From: JAGVSZ01 sp019137045 | GTDB lineage: Bacteria > Pseudomonadota > Gammaproteobacteria > Burkholderiales > SG8-39 | Length of the DNA: 64,000 nucleotides | Assembly (NCBI GenBank): GCA_046347635.1 | Contig: JAXMFT010000011.1 | Span: 122,455 to 186,454, forward strand | Reading direction: 5' to 3' | Shown: positions 37,509 to 47,112 of the stretch, one piece after another | Layout: each line of letters starts with the position of its first letter | How positions within the stretch are numbered: the first letter of the stretch is position 1 | Program-made: the position numbers and the translations under genes | Notes under the pieces: model-generated | Database searches by the model: none | Seen by the model: only the letters and a program-made list of their open reading frames with translations | What the model was told of the DNA's origin: nothing

Positions 37509-39707
37509 ATGATCGCGCGCCGGCTCGCCGCCTCGTTCGTCGCGGCCGCGCTCGTCGCGGGCTGCGGCGCCGAGTGGAACGACCCGTACCCGGCCGCCGA
37601 CCGCGGCAAGAACATCCTCTACAGCTCGTTCGTCGACCGTCCGAAGACCCTCGACCCGGCGCGCTCGTACACCGCGGACGAGTGGAGCTTCATCCAGCAG
37701 GTGTACGAGCCGCCGCTGCAGTACCACTACCTGAAGCGCCCCTACGAGCTCATTCCCCAGGCCGCGGCGGAGATGCCGCGGCCGCGCCTGCTCGATGCCG
37801 AAGGGCGCGAGCTCGCGCCGGACGCACCGGCGTCCGAGGTGGCGTTCAGCGAGTACGAGATCCGGATCCGGCCGGGCATCCTGTACCAGCCGCACCCGGC
37901 GCTGGCGACCGATGCGGCCGGAAAGCCGCTCTACCTCGCGCTGCCCGAGGACGAGATCAGGCGCAAGTACACGCTCGCCGATTTCCCGCACACCGGCACG
38001 CGCGAGCTCGTGGCGGAGGACTACGTCTACCAGATCAAGCGGCTCGCCCATCCGCGCGTCAACGCGCCGATCTTCGGGCACATGAGCGGGTACATCGTCG
38101 GCCTGAAGGCGCTCGCCGCGAGGCTGCAGGCCGAGAACGAGCGCCTGATGGAGGCGCACGCGGCGCGCTACGGCAAGGCCGACCCGGGCGCGCCGTGGAT
38201 CGACCTGCGCGAGTACCCGCTCGCCGGCGTCGAGGTCGTCGACCGCTACACCTACCGCGTGCGGATCAGGGGCCTCTACCCGCAGTTCGTCTACTGGCTC
38301 GCGACGCCGTTCTTCGCGCCCATGCCGGTGGAGGCCGACCGGTTCTACTCGCAGCGCGGGATGAACGACGGCCGCAACCTCACGCTCGACTGGTGGCCGA
38401 TCGGAACCGGGCCCTACATGCTCACCGAGAACAACCCCAACGCCAGGATGGCGCTGGACCGCAACCCGAACTTCCGCGGCGAGCCGTATCCGTCGGAGGG
38501 CGAGCCGGCCGATCGCGCGGCGGGGCTCCTCGCCGACGCGGGCAAGCGCGCGCCCTTCGTCGACCGCGTCGTGTACACGCGCGAGAAGGAGGGCATCCCC
38601 TACTGGAACAAGTTCCTGCAGGGCTACTACGACCAGTCCGGGATCAGCTCGGACAACTTCGACCACGCGGTCCGCGTCGACCTCGAGGGCGAGGCGAGCC
38701 TGACGCCCGAGATGGCCGCGCGCGGCATTCAGCTGCGCACCTCGGTCGGCACCAGCACCTTCTACCTCGCTTTCAACTTCCTCGACCCGGTGGTCGGCGG
38801 CCCGTCGGAGCGCGCGCGCAAGCTGCGCCAGGCGGTCTCCATCGCGGTCGACTGGGAGGAGTTCATCTCGATCTTCCAGAACGGCCGCGGCATCCCCGGC
38901 ATGGGCCCGATCCCGCCCGGCATCTTCGGCCACCGCGAAGGCGAGGCGGGGATCAACCCGGTGGTCTACGACTGGGTGGACGGCGCCCCGCGGCGCAAGC
39001 CGATCGAGGCGGCGAAGAAGCTCCTCGCCGAGGCCGGCTACCCGGACGGTCGCGACGCCGCCACCGGGCAGCCGCTCGTCCTGCACCTCGACACCGTGCA
39101 GCGCGGGCCGGGCGACAAGCCGCGGCTCGACTGGTACCGGCGGCAGTTCCAGAAGCTCGCCATCGAGCTCGAGCTGCGCACCAGCGACTGGAACCGCTTC
39201 CAGGAGAAGGTCCGCAGCGGCAACACCCAGCTCTTCTTCCTCGGCTGGAACGCCGACTACCCGGACCCGGAGAACTTCCTCTTCCTGCTGAACGGGCCGC
39301 AGTCGCGCGCCAAGACCGGCGGGGAGAACGCCGCGAACTACCGCAACCCGGAGTACGACCGGCTGTTCGAGCGGATGAAGAACATCGCGAACGGGCCCGA
39401 GCGGAAGGCGCTCATCGACGAGATGCTGCGCATCGCGCGCGCGGACGCGCCCTGGGCCTGGGGCTTCCACCCGAAGGACTACGGGCTCGCGCACGCCTGG
39501 CTGAAGAACGTGAAGCCGAACCAGATGGCGCGCAACGGCCTCAAGTTCTACCGCATCGACACCATCGAGCGGGAGCAGAGGCGCGCCGAGTGGAATCGCC
39601 CGACCCTGTGGCCGATCGCGCTCGCGGCCGCGCTCCTCGTCGCGGCGGTGGCGCCGGCGGTCGTCGCCTACCGGCGGCGCGAGCGCGCCGCAGCGCGCAC
39701 CGCGTAG
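37509..39707 (+). CDS. Peptide-type ABC transporter substrate-binding lipoprotein
   Basis: A 732-residue family 5 solute-binding protein. The lipoprotein signal ends LVAGCG with Cys about residue 19. The binding fold shows RPKTLDPARSYTADEWSFIQ near the start, LDWWPIGTGPYMLTENNPNA in the middle and FLGWNADYPDPENFLFLLNG late. Unusually, the C-terminus has a hydrophobic helix (LWPIALAAALLVAAVAPAVV) followed by basic residues, so the protein may be anchored at both ends. It heads an operon with two permeases and two ATPases. Confidence 0.88.
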   Translation: MIARRLAASFVAAALVAGCGAEWNDPYPAADRGKNILYSSFVDRPKTLDPARSYTADEWSFIQQVYEPPLQYHYLKRPYELIPQAAAEMPRPRLLDAEGRELAPDAPASEVAFSEYEIRIRPGILYQPHPALATDAAGKPLYLALPEDEIRRKYTLADFPHTGTRELVAEDYVYQIKRLAHPRVNAPIFGHMSGYIVGLKALAARLQAENERLMEAHAARYGKADPGAPWIDLREYPLAGVEVVDRYTYRVRIRGLYPQFVYWLATPFFAPMPVEADRFYSQRGMNDGRNLTLDWWPIGTGPYMLTENNPNARMALDRNPNFRGEPYPSEGEPADRAAGLLADAGKRAPFVDRVVYTREKEGIPYWNKFLQGYYDQSGISSDNFDHAVRVDLEGEASLTPEMAARGIQLRTSVGTSTFYLAFNFLDPVVGGPSERARKLRQAVSIAVDWEEFISIFQNGRGIPGMGPIPPGIFGHREGEAGINPVVYDWVDGAPRRKPIEAAKKLLAEAGYPDGRDAATGQPLVLHLDTVQRGPGDKPRLDWYRRQFQKLAIELELRTSDWNRFQEKVRSGNTQLFFLGWNADYPDPENFLFLLNGPQSRAKTGGENAANYRNPEYDRLFERMKNIANGPERKALIDEMLRIARADAPWAWGFHPKDYGLAHAWLKNVKPNQMARNGLKFYRIDTIEREQRRAEWNRPTLWPIALAAALLVAAVAPAVVAYRRRERAAARTA

Positions 39708-39711
39708 CGCA

Positions 39712-40689
39712 GTGCTCGCGTACATCGTCCGGCGCTGCCTGTACGCCGTCCCGATCCTGATCGGGGTGAACCTCATCACCTTCGCGCTGTTCTTCGTCGT
39801 CAACACGCCCGAGGACATGGCGCGCATGCAGCTCGGCGCGAAGCGCGTCACCCCGGACGCGATCGAGAAGTGGAAGGCCGAGCGCGGCTACGACCGGCCG
39901 CTCCTGTGGAACGGCGCGCGCGCGGGCGCGGCGCGGCTCACCGACACGATCTTCTTCGAGAAATCGGTGCGCCTGTTCGCGTTCGACTTCGGCAACGCCG
40001 ACGACGGCCGCTCGATCGGGCACGAGATCCGCACGCGGATGTGGCCCAGCCTCGCCCTCGCGATTCCCTCGTTCCTGGTCGGCCTCGCGGTGTACGTGTC
40101 GTGCGCGCTGGTGCTCGCGTTCTTCCGCGCCACCTACCTCGACTTCTGGGGCGTGGTGCTGTGCGTGGCGATGATGTCGGTGTCGGCGCTCTTCTACATC
40201 ATCGGCGGGCAGTTCCTGGTGAGCAAGCTGTGGGGCCTCGTTCCGATCTCGGGCTACCAGCCGGGGCCGGACGCGGTGAAGTTCCTCGTGCTCCCGGTGC
40301 TGATCGCGCTCGTCGCCGGGTTCGGCGCCGAGGTGCGCCTCTTTCGCACCTTCTTCCTGGAGGAAATGGGCAAGGACTACGTGCGCACCGCGCGGGCGAA
40401 GGGGCTGGCGGAGACCGCGGTGCTGTTCGGGCACGTGCTCAAGAACGGGGCGATCCCGATCCTCACCGGCGTGGTGGCGGCGATCCCGAAGCTCTTTCTC
40501 GGCAGCCTCGTCGCCGAGTCGTTCTTCGGCATTCCCGGCCTCGGCAGCTACACGATCGACGCGATCCAGGCGCAGGACTTCGCGGTGGTGCGGTCGATGG
40601 TGTTCCTCGGCTCGGTGCTGACGATCCTCGGATACCTGCTCGCCGACCTCTCGTACACCCTGGTCGACCCGCGCGTGAGGTTCGAGTGA
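39712..40689 (+). CDS. ABC transporter permease, OppB/DppB type
   Basis: A 325-residue inner-membrane permease with six predicted helices, starting at a GTG five bases after the preceding stop. The EAA loop is visible around DYVRTARAKGLAETAVLFGH, and the ends VDPRVRFE and FFGIPGLGSYTIDAI are typical of OppB/DppB. Pairs with the next gene to form the channel. Confidence 0.9.
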   Translation: MLAYIVRRCLYAVPILIGVNLITFALFFVVNTPEDMARMQLGAKRVTPDAIEKWKAERGYDRPLLWNGARAGAARLTDTIFFEKSVRLFAFDFGNADDGRSIGHEIRTRMWPSLALAIPSFLVGLAVYVSCALVLAFFRATYLDFWGVVLCVAMMSVSALFYIIGGQFLVSKLWGLVPISGYQPGPDAVKFLVLPVLIALVAGFGAEVRLFRTFFLEEMGKDYVRTARAKGLAETAVLFGHVLKNGAIPILTGVVAAIPKLFLGSLVAESFFGIPGLGSYTIDAIQAQDFAVVRSMVFLGSVLTILGYLLADLSYTLVDPRVRFE

Positions 40690-42123
40690 TGCCGGTCGTG
40701 CTGCCGACCGACTGCGCGGTGTGGCTGCTGGTGGCGGCCGCGGTCGCCTTCGCGCTGCACGTGCGCCGGCACGAGCATCTGGCCGCGCCGTGGCAGCGCG
40801 TCGCGCGGAGCGCGTCCGGGATGAGCGCGCTCACCGTGCTCGCCGCCTTCGTCCTGGTCGGGCTCCTCGACTCGCTGCACTTCCGGCCGCAGCTCGAGGG
40901 CCGGGACCGGACGGGGGAGGCGGTGTACGCGGTCGAGGTCCGCAGCGTGCTCGACCAGCTCGTGCTGCCGCTGAAGACGCGCAGCGAGCGCACCTACTCG
41001 GCGCCGCTCGCCACCCATGCGTACTCGAAGGAGACCGCCGAACTGCCCGGCGGCGGCATGGCGCGCGATTATCCGCGCCTGCGCTACGGCGGCGCGCACC
41101 TGGCCGATCCCCACGAGCGTGATCGCGACGTCGCGCTGACGGTCGCGCGAGGCCTGCTGCTCGCGGCCGCGATCATGGCCCTCGGGACCTGGATCGGCGC
41201 CGCGGTCGTGGGGCGCCGCCACGGCGCGAGCACCGCTGCGGCGTGGCGGGCGATCCGGCGCGGCGAGACCGCGTTCCCCTGGCGCGCGATCCTGCTGACG
41301 AAGGCGGCGCTCCTCGCGGTGGCGTTGCCCGCGGCGCTGCTCGCCGCGAACTACCACGTGCTCGGGACCGACAAGGTCGGCCAGGACGTGCTCTACCTCG
41401 CGCTCAAGAGCATCCGCACCGGGCTCGTGATCGGCACCGTCACGACGCTCGTCATGCTGCCGTTCGCGGTGCTGCTCGGGATCACGGCGGGCTACTTCAA
41501 AGGGTGGATCGACGACCTCATCCAGTACCTCTACACGACGATCAACTCGATCCCCGCCGTGCTGCTGATCGCCGCGGCAGTGCTGATGATGCAGGTGTAC
41601 GTCGACAAGCACCCGGAGCTCTTTCCCACCACCGCGCAGCGCGCCGACTTCCGGCTGCTGCTGCTGTGCGCGATCCTCGGCGTGACCACCTGGACCGGGC
41701 TCGCGCGGCTGCTGCGCGGCGAGGCGCTGAAGCTGCGCGAGCTGGAGTACATCCAGGCGGCGCACGCGTTCGGCGTGCGGCACGCGCGCGTCATCACGCG
41801 CCACATCCTGCCGAACGTGATGCACATCGTGCTGATCACGCTGGTGATGGACTTCAGCGGACTGGTGCTGGCCGAGGCGGTGCTCTCCTACGTCGGCGTC
41901 GGCGTCGACCCGTCGATGATCAGCTTCGGCACGATGATCAACGCGGCGCGGCTCGAGATGGCGCGCGAACCGATGGTGTGGTGGTCGCTCGCCGCGGCGT
42001 TCGCGTTCATGTTCGTGCTGGTGCTCGCCGCGAACCTCTTCGCCGACGCGGTGCGCGACGCCTTCGACTCCGCGCGTGCGCGGTGTCGGCGCGGCTCCTG
42101 CCTTGCGCCGGGGGCGCCGGTGA
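40689..42123 (+). CDS. ABC transporter permease, OppC/DppC type, 3-prime end frameshifted
   Basis: About 478 residues. The N-terminal half has two helices and a long hydrophilic, probably periplasmic stretch (about 75-150, RSVLDQLVLPLKTRSERTYS and following); the C-terminal half is the standard permease with EAA loop YIQAAHAFGVRHARVITRHI and GVGVDPSMISFGTMINAARL. The natural stop should fall near the TGA at 42121-42123, overlapping the oppD GTG, but the frame shifts after about 42065 so the frame reads on. Start ATG overlaps the oppB stop. Confidence 0.82.
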
Positions 42124-43120
42124 GCGGGCTCCTGCTCGAGGCCGAGGGCTGCGCGCCACGCTCGACGCGAGCGGCGGAGAGGTGGTGCGGGCGCTCGACG
42201 GGGTCGATCTCGATCGCGCGCGGCGAGACGTTCGCGATCGTCGGTGAGTCGGGATGCGGCAAGAGCACGACGGCGCTGACGCCTGCTGCGCCTGCTGCCG
42301 GAGCAGGGGCGGTGGTCGGCGGGTCGGTACGGCTGGAAGGCACCGACCTCCTCGCGCTGCCGGAGATGGATGCGCGACGTGCGCGGCGGCCGCATGGCGA
42401 TGATCTTCCAGGAGCCTGCGACCAGCCTCAATCCGGTGCTGACGGTCGGGCGGCAGATCGCCGAGGTGCTGGCGCGGCACACGGGTCTGCGCGGCGCGGC
42501 GCGCGCGCGCGCGCCTGCCCCGCTCGACGCGGTGGGCATCGCCGACGGCGCGCGCCGGCTGGACGCATCCGTTCCAGCTGTCGGGCGGGATGAAGCAGCG
42601 CGTCATGATCGCCCTCGCGCTCGCTGCGGAGCCGGAGCTGCTGGTGGCGGACGAGCCGACCACCGCGCTCGACGTCACCATCCAGGCGCAGGTGCTCGAG
42701 CTGCTCGCGCGCCTGCACAGCGGGGCATGGCGATCCTGCTCATCACGCACGATCTGGGCGTCGTCGCCGGGATGGCGCACCGCGTCGCAGTCATGTACGC
42801 CGGGCAGATCGTGGAGGTCGGCCCGCGCGCCGCGTTCTTCCGCGCGCCGCAGCACCCGTATTCCCGCAAGCTCTTCGCTGCCCTGCCGGGCGCAGGGGCG
42901 CGCGGGGCGGCGCTCGAGGTCATTCCCGGGCAGGTGCCTTCGCTCGCGGGGCCGTTCCCGGGCTGCCGGTTCGCCGACCGCTGCGAGCACGCGTTCGAGC
43001 GCTGCCGCGTCGAGCCCCCCGGCTGGACCCGGGTCGGCGACGCGTACCAGGTGCGCTGCCATCTGCGCGAGCGCGAGGCGGCGGGCGAGCTCGCGACGCC
43101 GGCGACGACCGAGCTCTACG
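42120..43120 (+). pseudogene. ABC transporter ATP-binding protein, OppD type, multiply frameshifted
   Basis: All OppD parts are present but spread over three frames: VSGLLLEAEG from a GTG at 42120, GEVVRALDGVDLD, Walker A GESGCGKSTTAL, MIFQEPATSLNPVLTVGRQI, Walker B ELLVADEPTTALDVTIQAQV, ITHDLGVVAGMAHRVAVMYA and the OppD C-terminal motif PGCRFADRCEHAFERC. At least six frame changes are needed. Repeated shifts with full retention of motifs point to missing bases in the assembly. The 3-prime boundary is approximate. Confidence 0.75.
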
Positions 43121-44094
43121 GTGGAACGCGAGGCCTCGCCGCCGCTCCTCGAGGTGCGGGCCTGGAGTTCACTTCCCGATCCGCCGCGGATCCTGGGGGC
43201 GCACGGTCGGGCACGTGAAGGCGGTGGATGGCGTCGCTCGCGGTCGCCGCCGGCCACGCCGCGCTGGTCGGCGAATCGGGGTGCGGAAAGACCACCGTGG
43301 GCAAGAGCATCCTGCAGCTCGTGCGCCCCACGGCGGAGGTGCGCCGACGGCGTCGAGCCGCCGCGCTGCGCGGCGCGAGCTGCGCGCGCGCCGCGCCGAC
43401 TTGCAGATCGTGTTCCAGGACCCTACGCGTCGCTCAACTGGCGCATGCGGGTGCACGACATCCTCATGGAAGGCATGGGCGCGCTCGGGTGCTGGCCACG
43501 TGCAGGCGCGCGCGGCGCGGATCGCCGAGCTGCTCGGGCAGCGGTCGGGCTCGTGGCCGATGCGCAGTGGCGCTATCCGCACGAGCCTGGCGGCCAGCGC
43601 CAGCGCATCGCGATCGCGCGCGCGCTGTCGGTGAACCCGAGGCTGGTGGTGTGCGACGAGCCGACCAGCGCGCTCGACGTCTCGGTGCAGGCGCAGATCC
43701 TGAACCTGCTCGCACGTCTGCAGCGCGACCTGGGCCTCGCGTATCTCTTCATCACGCACAACATCGGCGTCGTCGCGTACCTCGCCGACGAAGCGGCGGT
43801 GATGTATCTCGGGCGCATCGTGGAGCGCGGCACGGTCCTCGAGGTGCTGGGCAGCCCGCGGCATCCATGTCGCAGGCGCTGCTCGGCCGCGGTGCCGGAC
43901 CTGGAGGGCGAGCCGGGTGGGCAGCGAAGGTCGAGGGGGAGCGTTCTCCGCGGTGTCGCCGTCGGGCTGCCACTTCCATCCGCGCTGCCCGCGCGCGACG
44001 ATCGCCTGCCGGGTCGCGTGCATCCTGCGGCGGCGTGCTGAGCGCGACGCACGAAGTGCGCTGCGTCCTGTACCAGGCCGAAGGAGCGAACTAG
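43121..44094 (+). pseudogene. ABC transporter ATP-binding protein, OppF type, multiply frameshifted
   Basis: Begins at a GTG (MEREASPPLLEVR) and ends at the TAG at 44092-44094. Parts in several frames: ALVGESGCGKTTVGKSILQL, ADLQIVFQDP, LSVNPRLVVCDEPTSALDVS, YLFITHNIGVVAYLADEAAV, then CHFHPRCPRATIAC and VRCVLYQAEGAN. The set is complete for an OppF ATPase, so the damage again looks technical. Its stop overlaps the convergent mltD stop. Confidence 0.75.
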
Positions 44095-45584
44095 GGAAGC
44101 AGGCGACCGCCGCGCGGCCTGCGCGGCGGCGCTGGTGCCGGCGGCGCTCCGGTGGCGGGCTTCGCCGCGGGCCGCTTCGAGGGGTCCGCGCCGCGCTGCG
44201 GTTCGGCGCGGCGCCGCGCCGCTGACCGCGATGCTGAGGCTCTTGCCGACGGCGAGCTGGTCGCCCTGCCGTTTGCGGCGCGCACGTCGGCGAGCTGCGC
44301 CGAGCGCCCGCGCGATCGACGACGGTGTCGCCCTTCCTCACCCGGTACTGGACCGACGCTGGCCGCGGGCGGCCGGCGGCGTGGAAGATCGGCGGCAGCT
44401 CTTCGGTCGGGGTGGCCGCGCCGTCTTTCTCGGGCACGAGCAACTGCTGCCCGACCACCGGGCTCGCCTTCGCGCGCAGTCCGTTTACGGCGCGCAGCTG
44501 CTCGACGGGCACGCCGTGCTCGGCGGCGAGCTTGTACCGAGGCGGTCGCCGGCCTTGAACGTGTACACCTGCCAGGACGAGCGGGTTCACGTGGCTCCAG
44601 GTTCATCAGGAAGACTCCGCGCGGTCGGCCGGGAGCACGAGCTCCGGCGCGACCTCGGCGGCGACGACCGGGCGGCTTCGGCAGGTTGAGCGCGACGAGC
44701 TCCTCGACCGGCATCTCCGCGAGCCGGGCGGCGACCTTGAAGTCGACGTCGTGCGCGAGGGTCACCAGACGAACAGGGGGTGTTCGGATCGAGGGCGACG
44801 TCGTGGCCGCAGCCGGGTCGGCCACGATGTTCTTGAACGCCTGCAGCGACGGGACGTAGGCGCGGGTCTCCTTGGGCAGCGCGAGCGACGCGTAGTCGGT
44901 CGGCCTGCGCCGCGCGCGGTTGCGCTCGATCGCGCGCGCGAGCCCGTTCTCGCCCATGTTGTACGCGGCGAGCGCGAGGTGCCAGTCGCCGAACTGCTCG
45001 TGCAGCGACTGCAGGTAGTCGAGCGCCGCGACGGTGGAGGCCATGATGTCGCGCCGCGCGTCGTACCACCAGTTCTGCTCCAGGTTGTAGTTGCGCCCGG
45101 TGGACGGGATGAACTGCCACAGGCCGGACGCGTGCGCGCGCGAATAGGCCATCGGGTTGAACGCGCTCTCGACCATCGGCAGCAGCGCGAGCTCGGTGGG
45201 CATGCCGCGGCGCTCGAGGGCCTCGACGATGTGGAAGAGGTAGCGCCGGCTGCGCTCGACGATGAGGCGGAGCTGCTCGGGGCGCTGGGCGTACCACGCC
45301 TGGCGCTGGACGACGAGCTTCCCGGTGAGATCGGGGATCGCGAAACCGGCCCGGATGCGCTCCCAGAGGTCGGCGGGTCCCGGCGCGGGCGCCGCGCCGC
45401 GCGCGCCGAGATCGCGCACCCCGCGCACCTCCACGCCGGTCACGCCCGCTTCGGGCTGCGCCGCGGCCGGAGGCGCGAACGCGTCGTCCGGGAGATCGTG
45501 CAGCGCGGAATCGATCGCGAGCGCCGGCGCGCCCGCCAGAGCGGCGAGGGCAAGCACCACCACGTGCACAGCGCGCCTAGTCAA
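44091..45584 (-). CDS. mltD: Membrane-bound lytic murein transglycosylase D, C-terminal part frameshifted
   Basis: Cleaves peptidoglycan glycan strands, leaving 1,6-anhydro ends. From a TTG start (complement of 45582-45584) there is a signal peptide (to about ALA, residue 23), then the SLT domain with catalytic Glu139 in LLPMVESAFNPMAYS, GLWQFIPSTGRNY and LALAAYNMGENGLARAI. Downstream of about 44850 the frame changes repeatedly: VTLAHDVDFKVAARLAEMPV reads in frame, but LysM-like pieces such as YRVRKGDTV and GQQLLVPEKD lie in another. The C-terminus as translated is therefore unreliable. Confidence 0.83.
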   Translation of the reverse strand: MTRRAVHVVVLALAALAGAPALAIDSALHDLPDDAFAPPAAAQPEAGVTGVEVRGVRDLGARGAAPAPGPADLWERIRAGFAIPDLTGKLVVQRQAWYAQRPEQLRLIVERSRRYLFHIVEALERRGMPTELALLPMVESAFNPMAYSRAHASGLWQFIPSTGRNYNLEQNWWYDARRDIMASTVAALDYLQSLHEQFGDWHLALAAYNMGENGLARAIERNRARRRPTDYASLALPKETRAYVPSLQAFKNIVADPAAATTSPSIRTPPVRLVTLAHDVDFKVAARLAEMPVEELVALNLPKPPGRRRRGRAGARAPGRPRGVFLMNLEPREPARPGRCTRSRPATASVQARRRARRARRAAARRKRTAREGEPGGRAAVARARERRRGHPDRRAAADLPRRRPPAASVGPVPGEEGRHRRRSRGRSAQLADVRAANGRATSSPSARASASRSAARRRAEPQRGADPSKRPAAKPATGAPPAPAPPRRPRGGRLLP

Positions 45585-45798
45585 TCTCGCTCCCGCAGGC
45601 TGGCGCGATGATACGGAGCCGCTCGCGCCAGGGTCAAGCCATTCGGGACGGCGCGTGCGCCCGGCGGCACGCGCGCGCGCACTCCGCCACGCCTGCCGTC
45701 GCGAAGCGTCGGCATTCCGGCACGCCGGTGCGCGTGCGGCGACCGGCCGGAAGTCCGGCGTCCTCGAGGGCAAGGACCGTGCCGCGGCGCGTTTGGGC

Positions 45799-45804
45799 GA
45801 TAAT
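45799..45804 (+). promoter_or_regulatory. Candidate -10 of the methyltransferase gene
   Basis: GATAAT at 45799-45804, preceded by TTGGGC at 45793, lies 36 bases before the start codon of the methyltransferase gene. The spacing to TTGGGC is too short for it to be the -35. Confidence 0.3.
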
Positions 45805-45839
45805 GCGGGCACCGTCCGCGCCGAAACGAGGGAATCGCG

Positions 45840-46652
45840 TTGCAGCCGTCCGACTCATCCACGCTCGCCGAGTGGTGCGCGAGCTCGAAGGGCGCGTACG
45901 TGCTCGACTGGGAGCGGGCGCAGTTCGACAGCGCGGTCGAGGACGTCTTCGGCTACAACGCGCTGCAGATCGGACTGCCGGAGATCGACTTCCTGCGTGC
46001 GAACCGCATGCCGCTGCGCTTCAGCGTCGGGCTCGCCGCGGGCTGCGGCCTGCGCGCCGACCCGCGCCAGCTGCCGCTCGCGCCGCAGAGCGTCGACCTG
46101 GTCGTGCTGCCGCACGTGCTCGAGTTCGACCCCGACCCGCACCAGATCCTGCGCGAGGCCGAGCGCGTGCTGCGGCCCGAGGGCCAGATCGTGATCGCGG
46201 GCTTCAACCCGGTCAGCCTGTGGGGCCTCAAGCGGCGGCTGCGGGGCAGGCGCGCCGGGTACCCGTGGTGCGGCGAGTTCATCAGCCTCCTGCGCCTGCG
46301 CGACTGGCTGAAGCTGCTCGGTTTCGAGCTGAACGGCGGGCGCTTCGGGTGCTACGCGCCGCCGGTGAGCCAGGCGGTGTGGCTGCAGCGGTTTGCGTTC
46401 ATGGAGAAGGCCGGCGACCGGTGGTGGCCGATCTGCGGCGGAGTCTACGTGGTGCGCGCGGTCAAGCGCGTGCAGGGCATGCGCCTGGTCACGCCGGCGT
46501 GGAAGAACGGCGGCGCCAAAGTGCGCGCGCTCGCCGCGGTTGCGCGGCGCGCGCCCGTGCCCGAGACACACGCGGCGCACGGCCGGCGCGGCTCGGGCCA
46601 CCTGCGCCTCGTCGCGGGCGGGGCCGGCGAGGCGAGGCCGGAGAGCGAATGA
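45840..46652 (+). CDS. SAM-dependent methyltransferase, YafS-like
   Basis: A 270-residue class I methyltransferase-like protein, starting at a TTG. The post-I region shows LPLAPQSVDLVVLPHVLEFD, then LREAERVLRPEGQIVIAGFN. The usual glycine-rich SAM motif I is weak (LAAGCGLRAD). Position between mltD and rnhA-dnaQ matches yafS of enterics, whose substrate is not known. The C-terminus is basic and alanine-rich. Confidence 0.75.
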   Translation: MQPSDSSTLAEWCASSKGAYVLDWERAQFDSAVEDVFGYNALQIGLPEIDFLRANRMPLRFSVGLAAGCGLRADPRQLPLAPQSVDLVVLPHVLEFDPDPHQILREAERVLRPEGQIVIAGFNPVSLWGLKRRLRGRRAGYPWCGEFISLLRLRDWLKLLGFELNGGRFGCYAPPVSQAVWLQRFAFMEKAGDRWWPICGGVYVVRAVKRVQGMRLVTPAWKNGGAKVRALAAVARRAPVPETHAAHGRRGSGHLRLVAGGAGEARPESE

Positions 46653-46665
46653 CGCGGCCGGCAGC

Positions 46666-47109
46666 GTGACCGACGTCGTTCGCGTCTACACCGACGGCGC
46701 CTGCAAGGGCAACCCCGGTCCGGGCGGGTGGGGCGCCCTGCTGCGCACCGGGACGCACGAGCGCGAGCTCTGCGGCGGCGAACCGGCGACCACCAACAAC
46801 CGCATGGAGCTCACCGCGGTGATCCGCGCGCTCGAGGCGCTGGAGCAGCCCGCGCGCGTGGAGGTCTACACCGACTCCGAGTACGTGAAGAACGGCATCA
46901 CCGAGTGGCTGCCCGGCTGGAAGCGGCGCGGCTGGAGGACGGCCGACCGCAAACCGGTGAAGAACGTCGATCTCTGGCAGGCGCTCGAGGCGGCGGCGGC
47001 GCGCCACGAAGTGCGCTGGCACTGGGTGCGCGGCCACGCGGGCCACGCCGAGAACGAGCGCGCGGACGCGCTCGCGAACCGCGGCGTGGCGCTGGCCGGA
47101 GCGAGGTAG
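46666..47109 (+). CDS. rnhA: Ribonuclease HI
   Basis: Degrades RNA in RNA-DNA hybrids. The 147-residue protein starts at a GTG (VTDVVRVYTDG) and has all four acidic residues in context: YTDGACKGNPGPGGWG, NNRMELTAVI, YTDSEYVKNGI and NERADALAN; the His of WVRGHAGHAEN is also present. In many proteobacteria rnhA sits next to dnaQ; here an RND pair lies between them. Confidence 0.95.
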   Translation: MTDVVRVYTDGACKGNPGPGGWGALLRTGTHERELCGGEPATTNNRMELTAVIRALEALEQPARVEVYTDSEYVKNGITEWLPGWKRRGWRTADRKPVKNVDLWQALEAAAARHEVRWHWVRGHAGHAENERADALANRGVALAGAR

Positions 47110-47112
47110 CGC

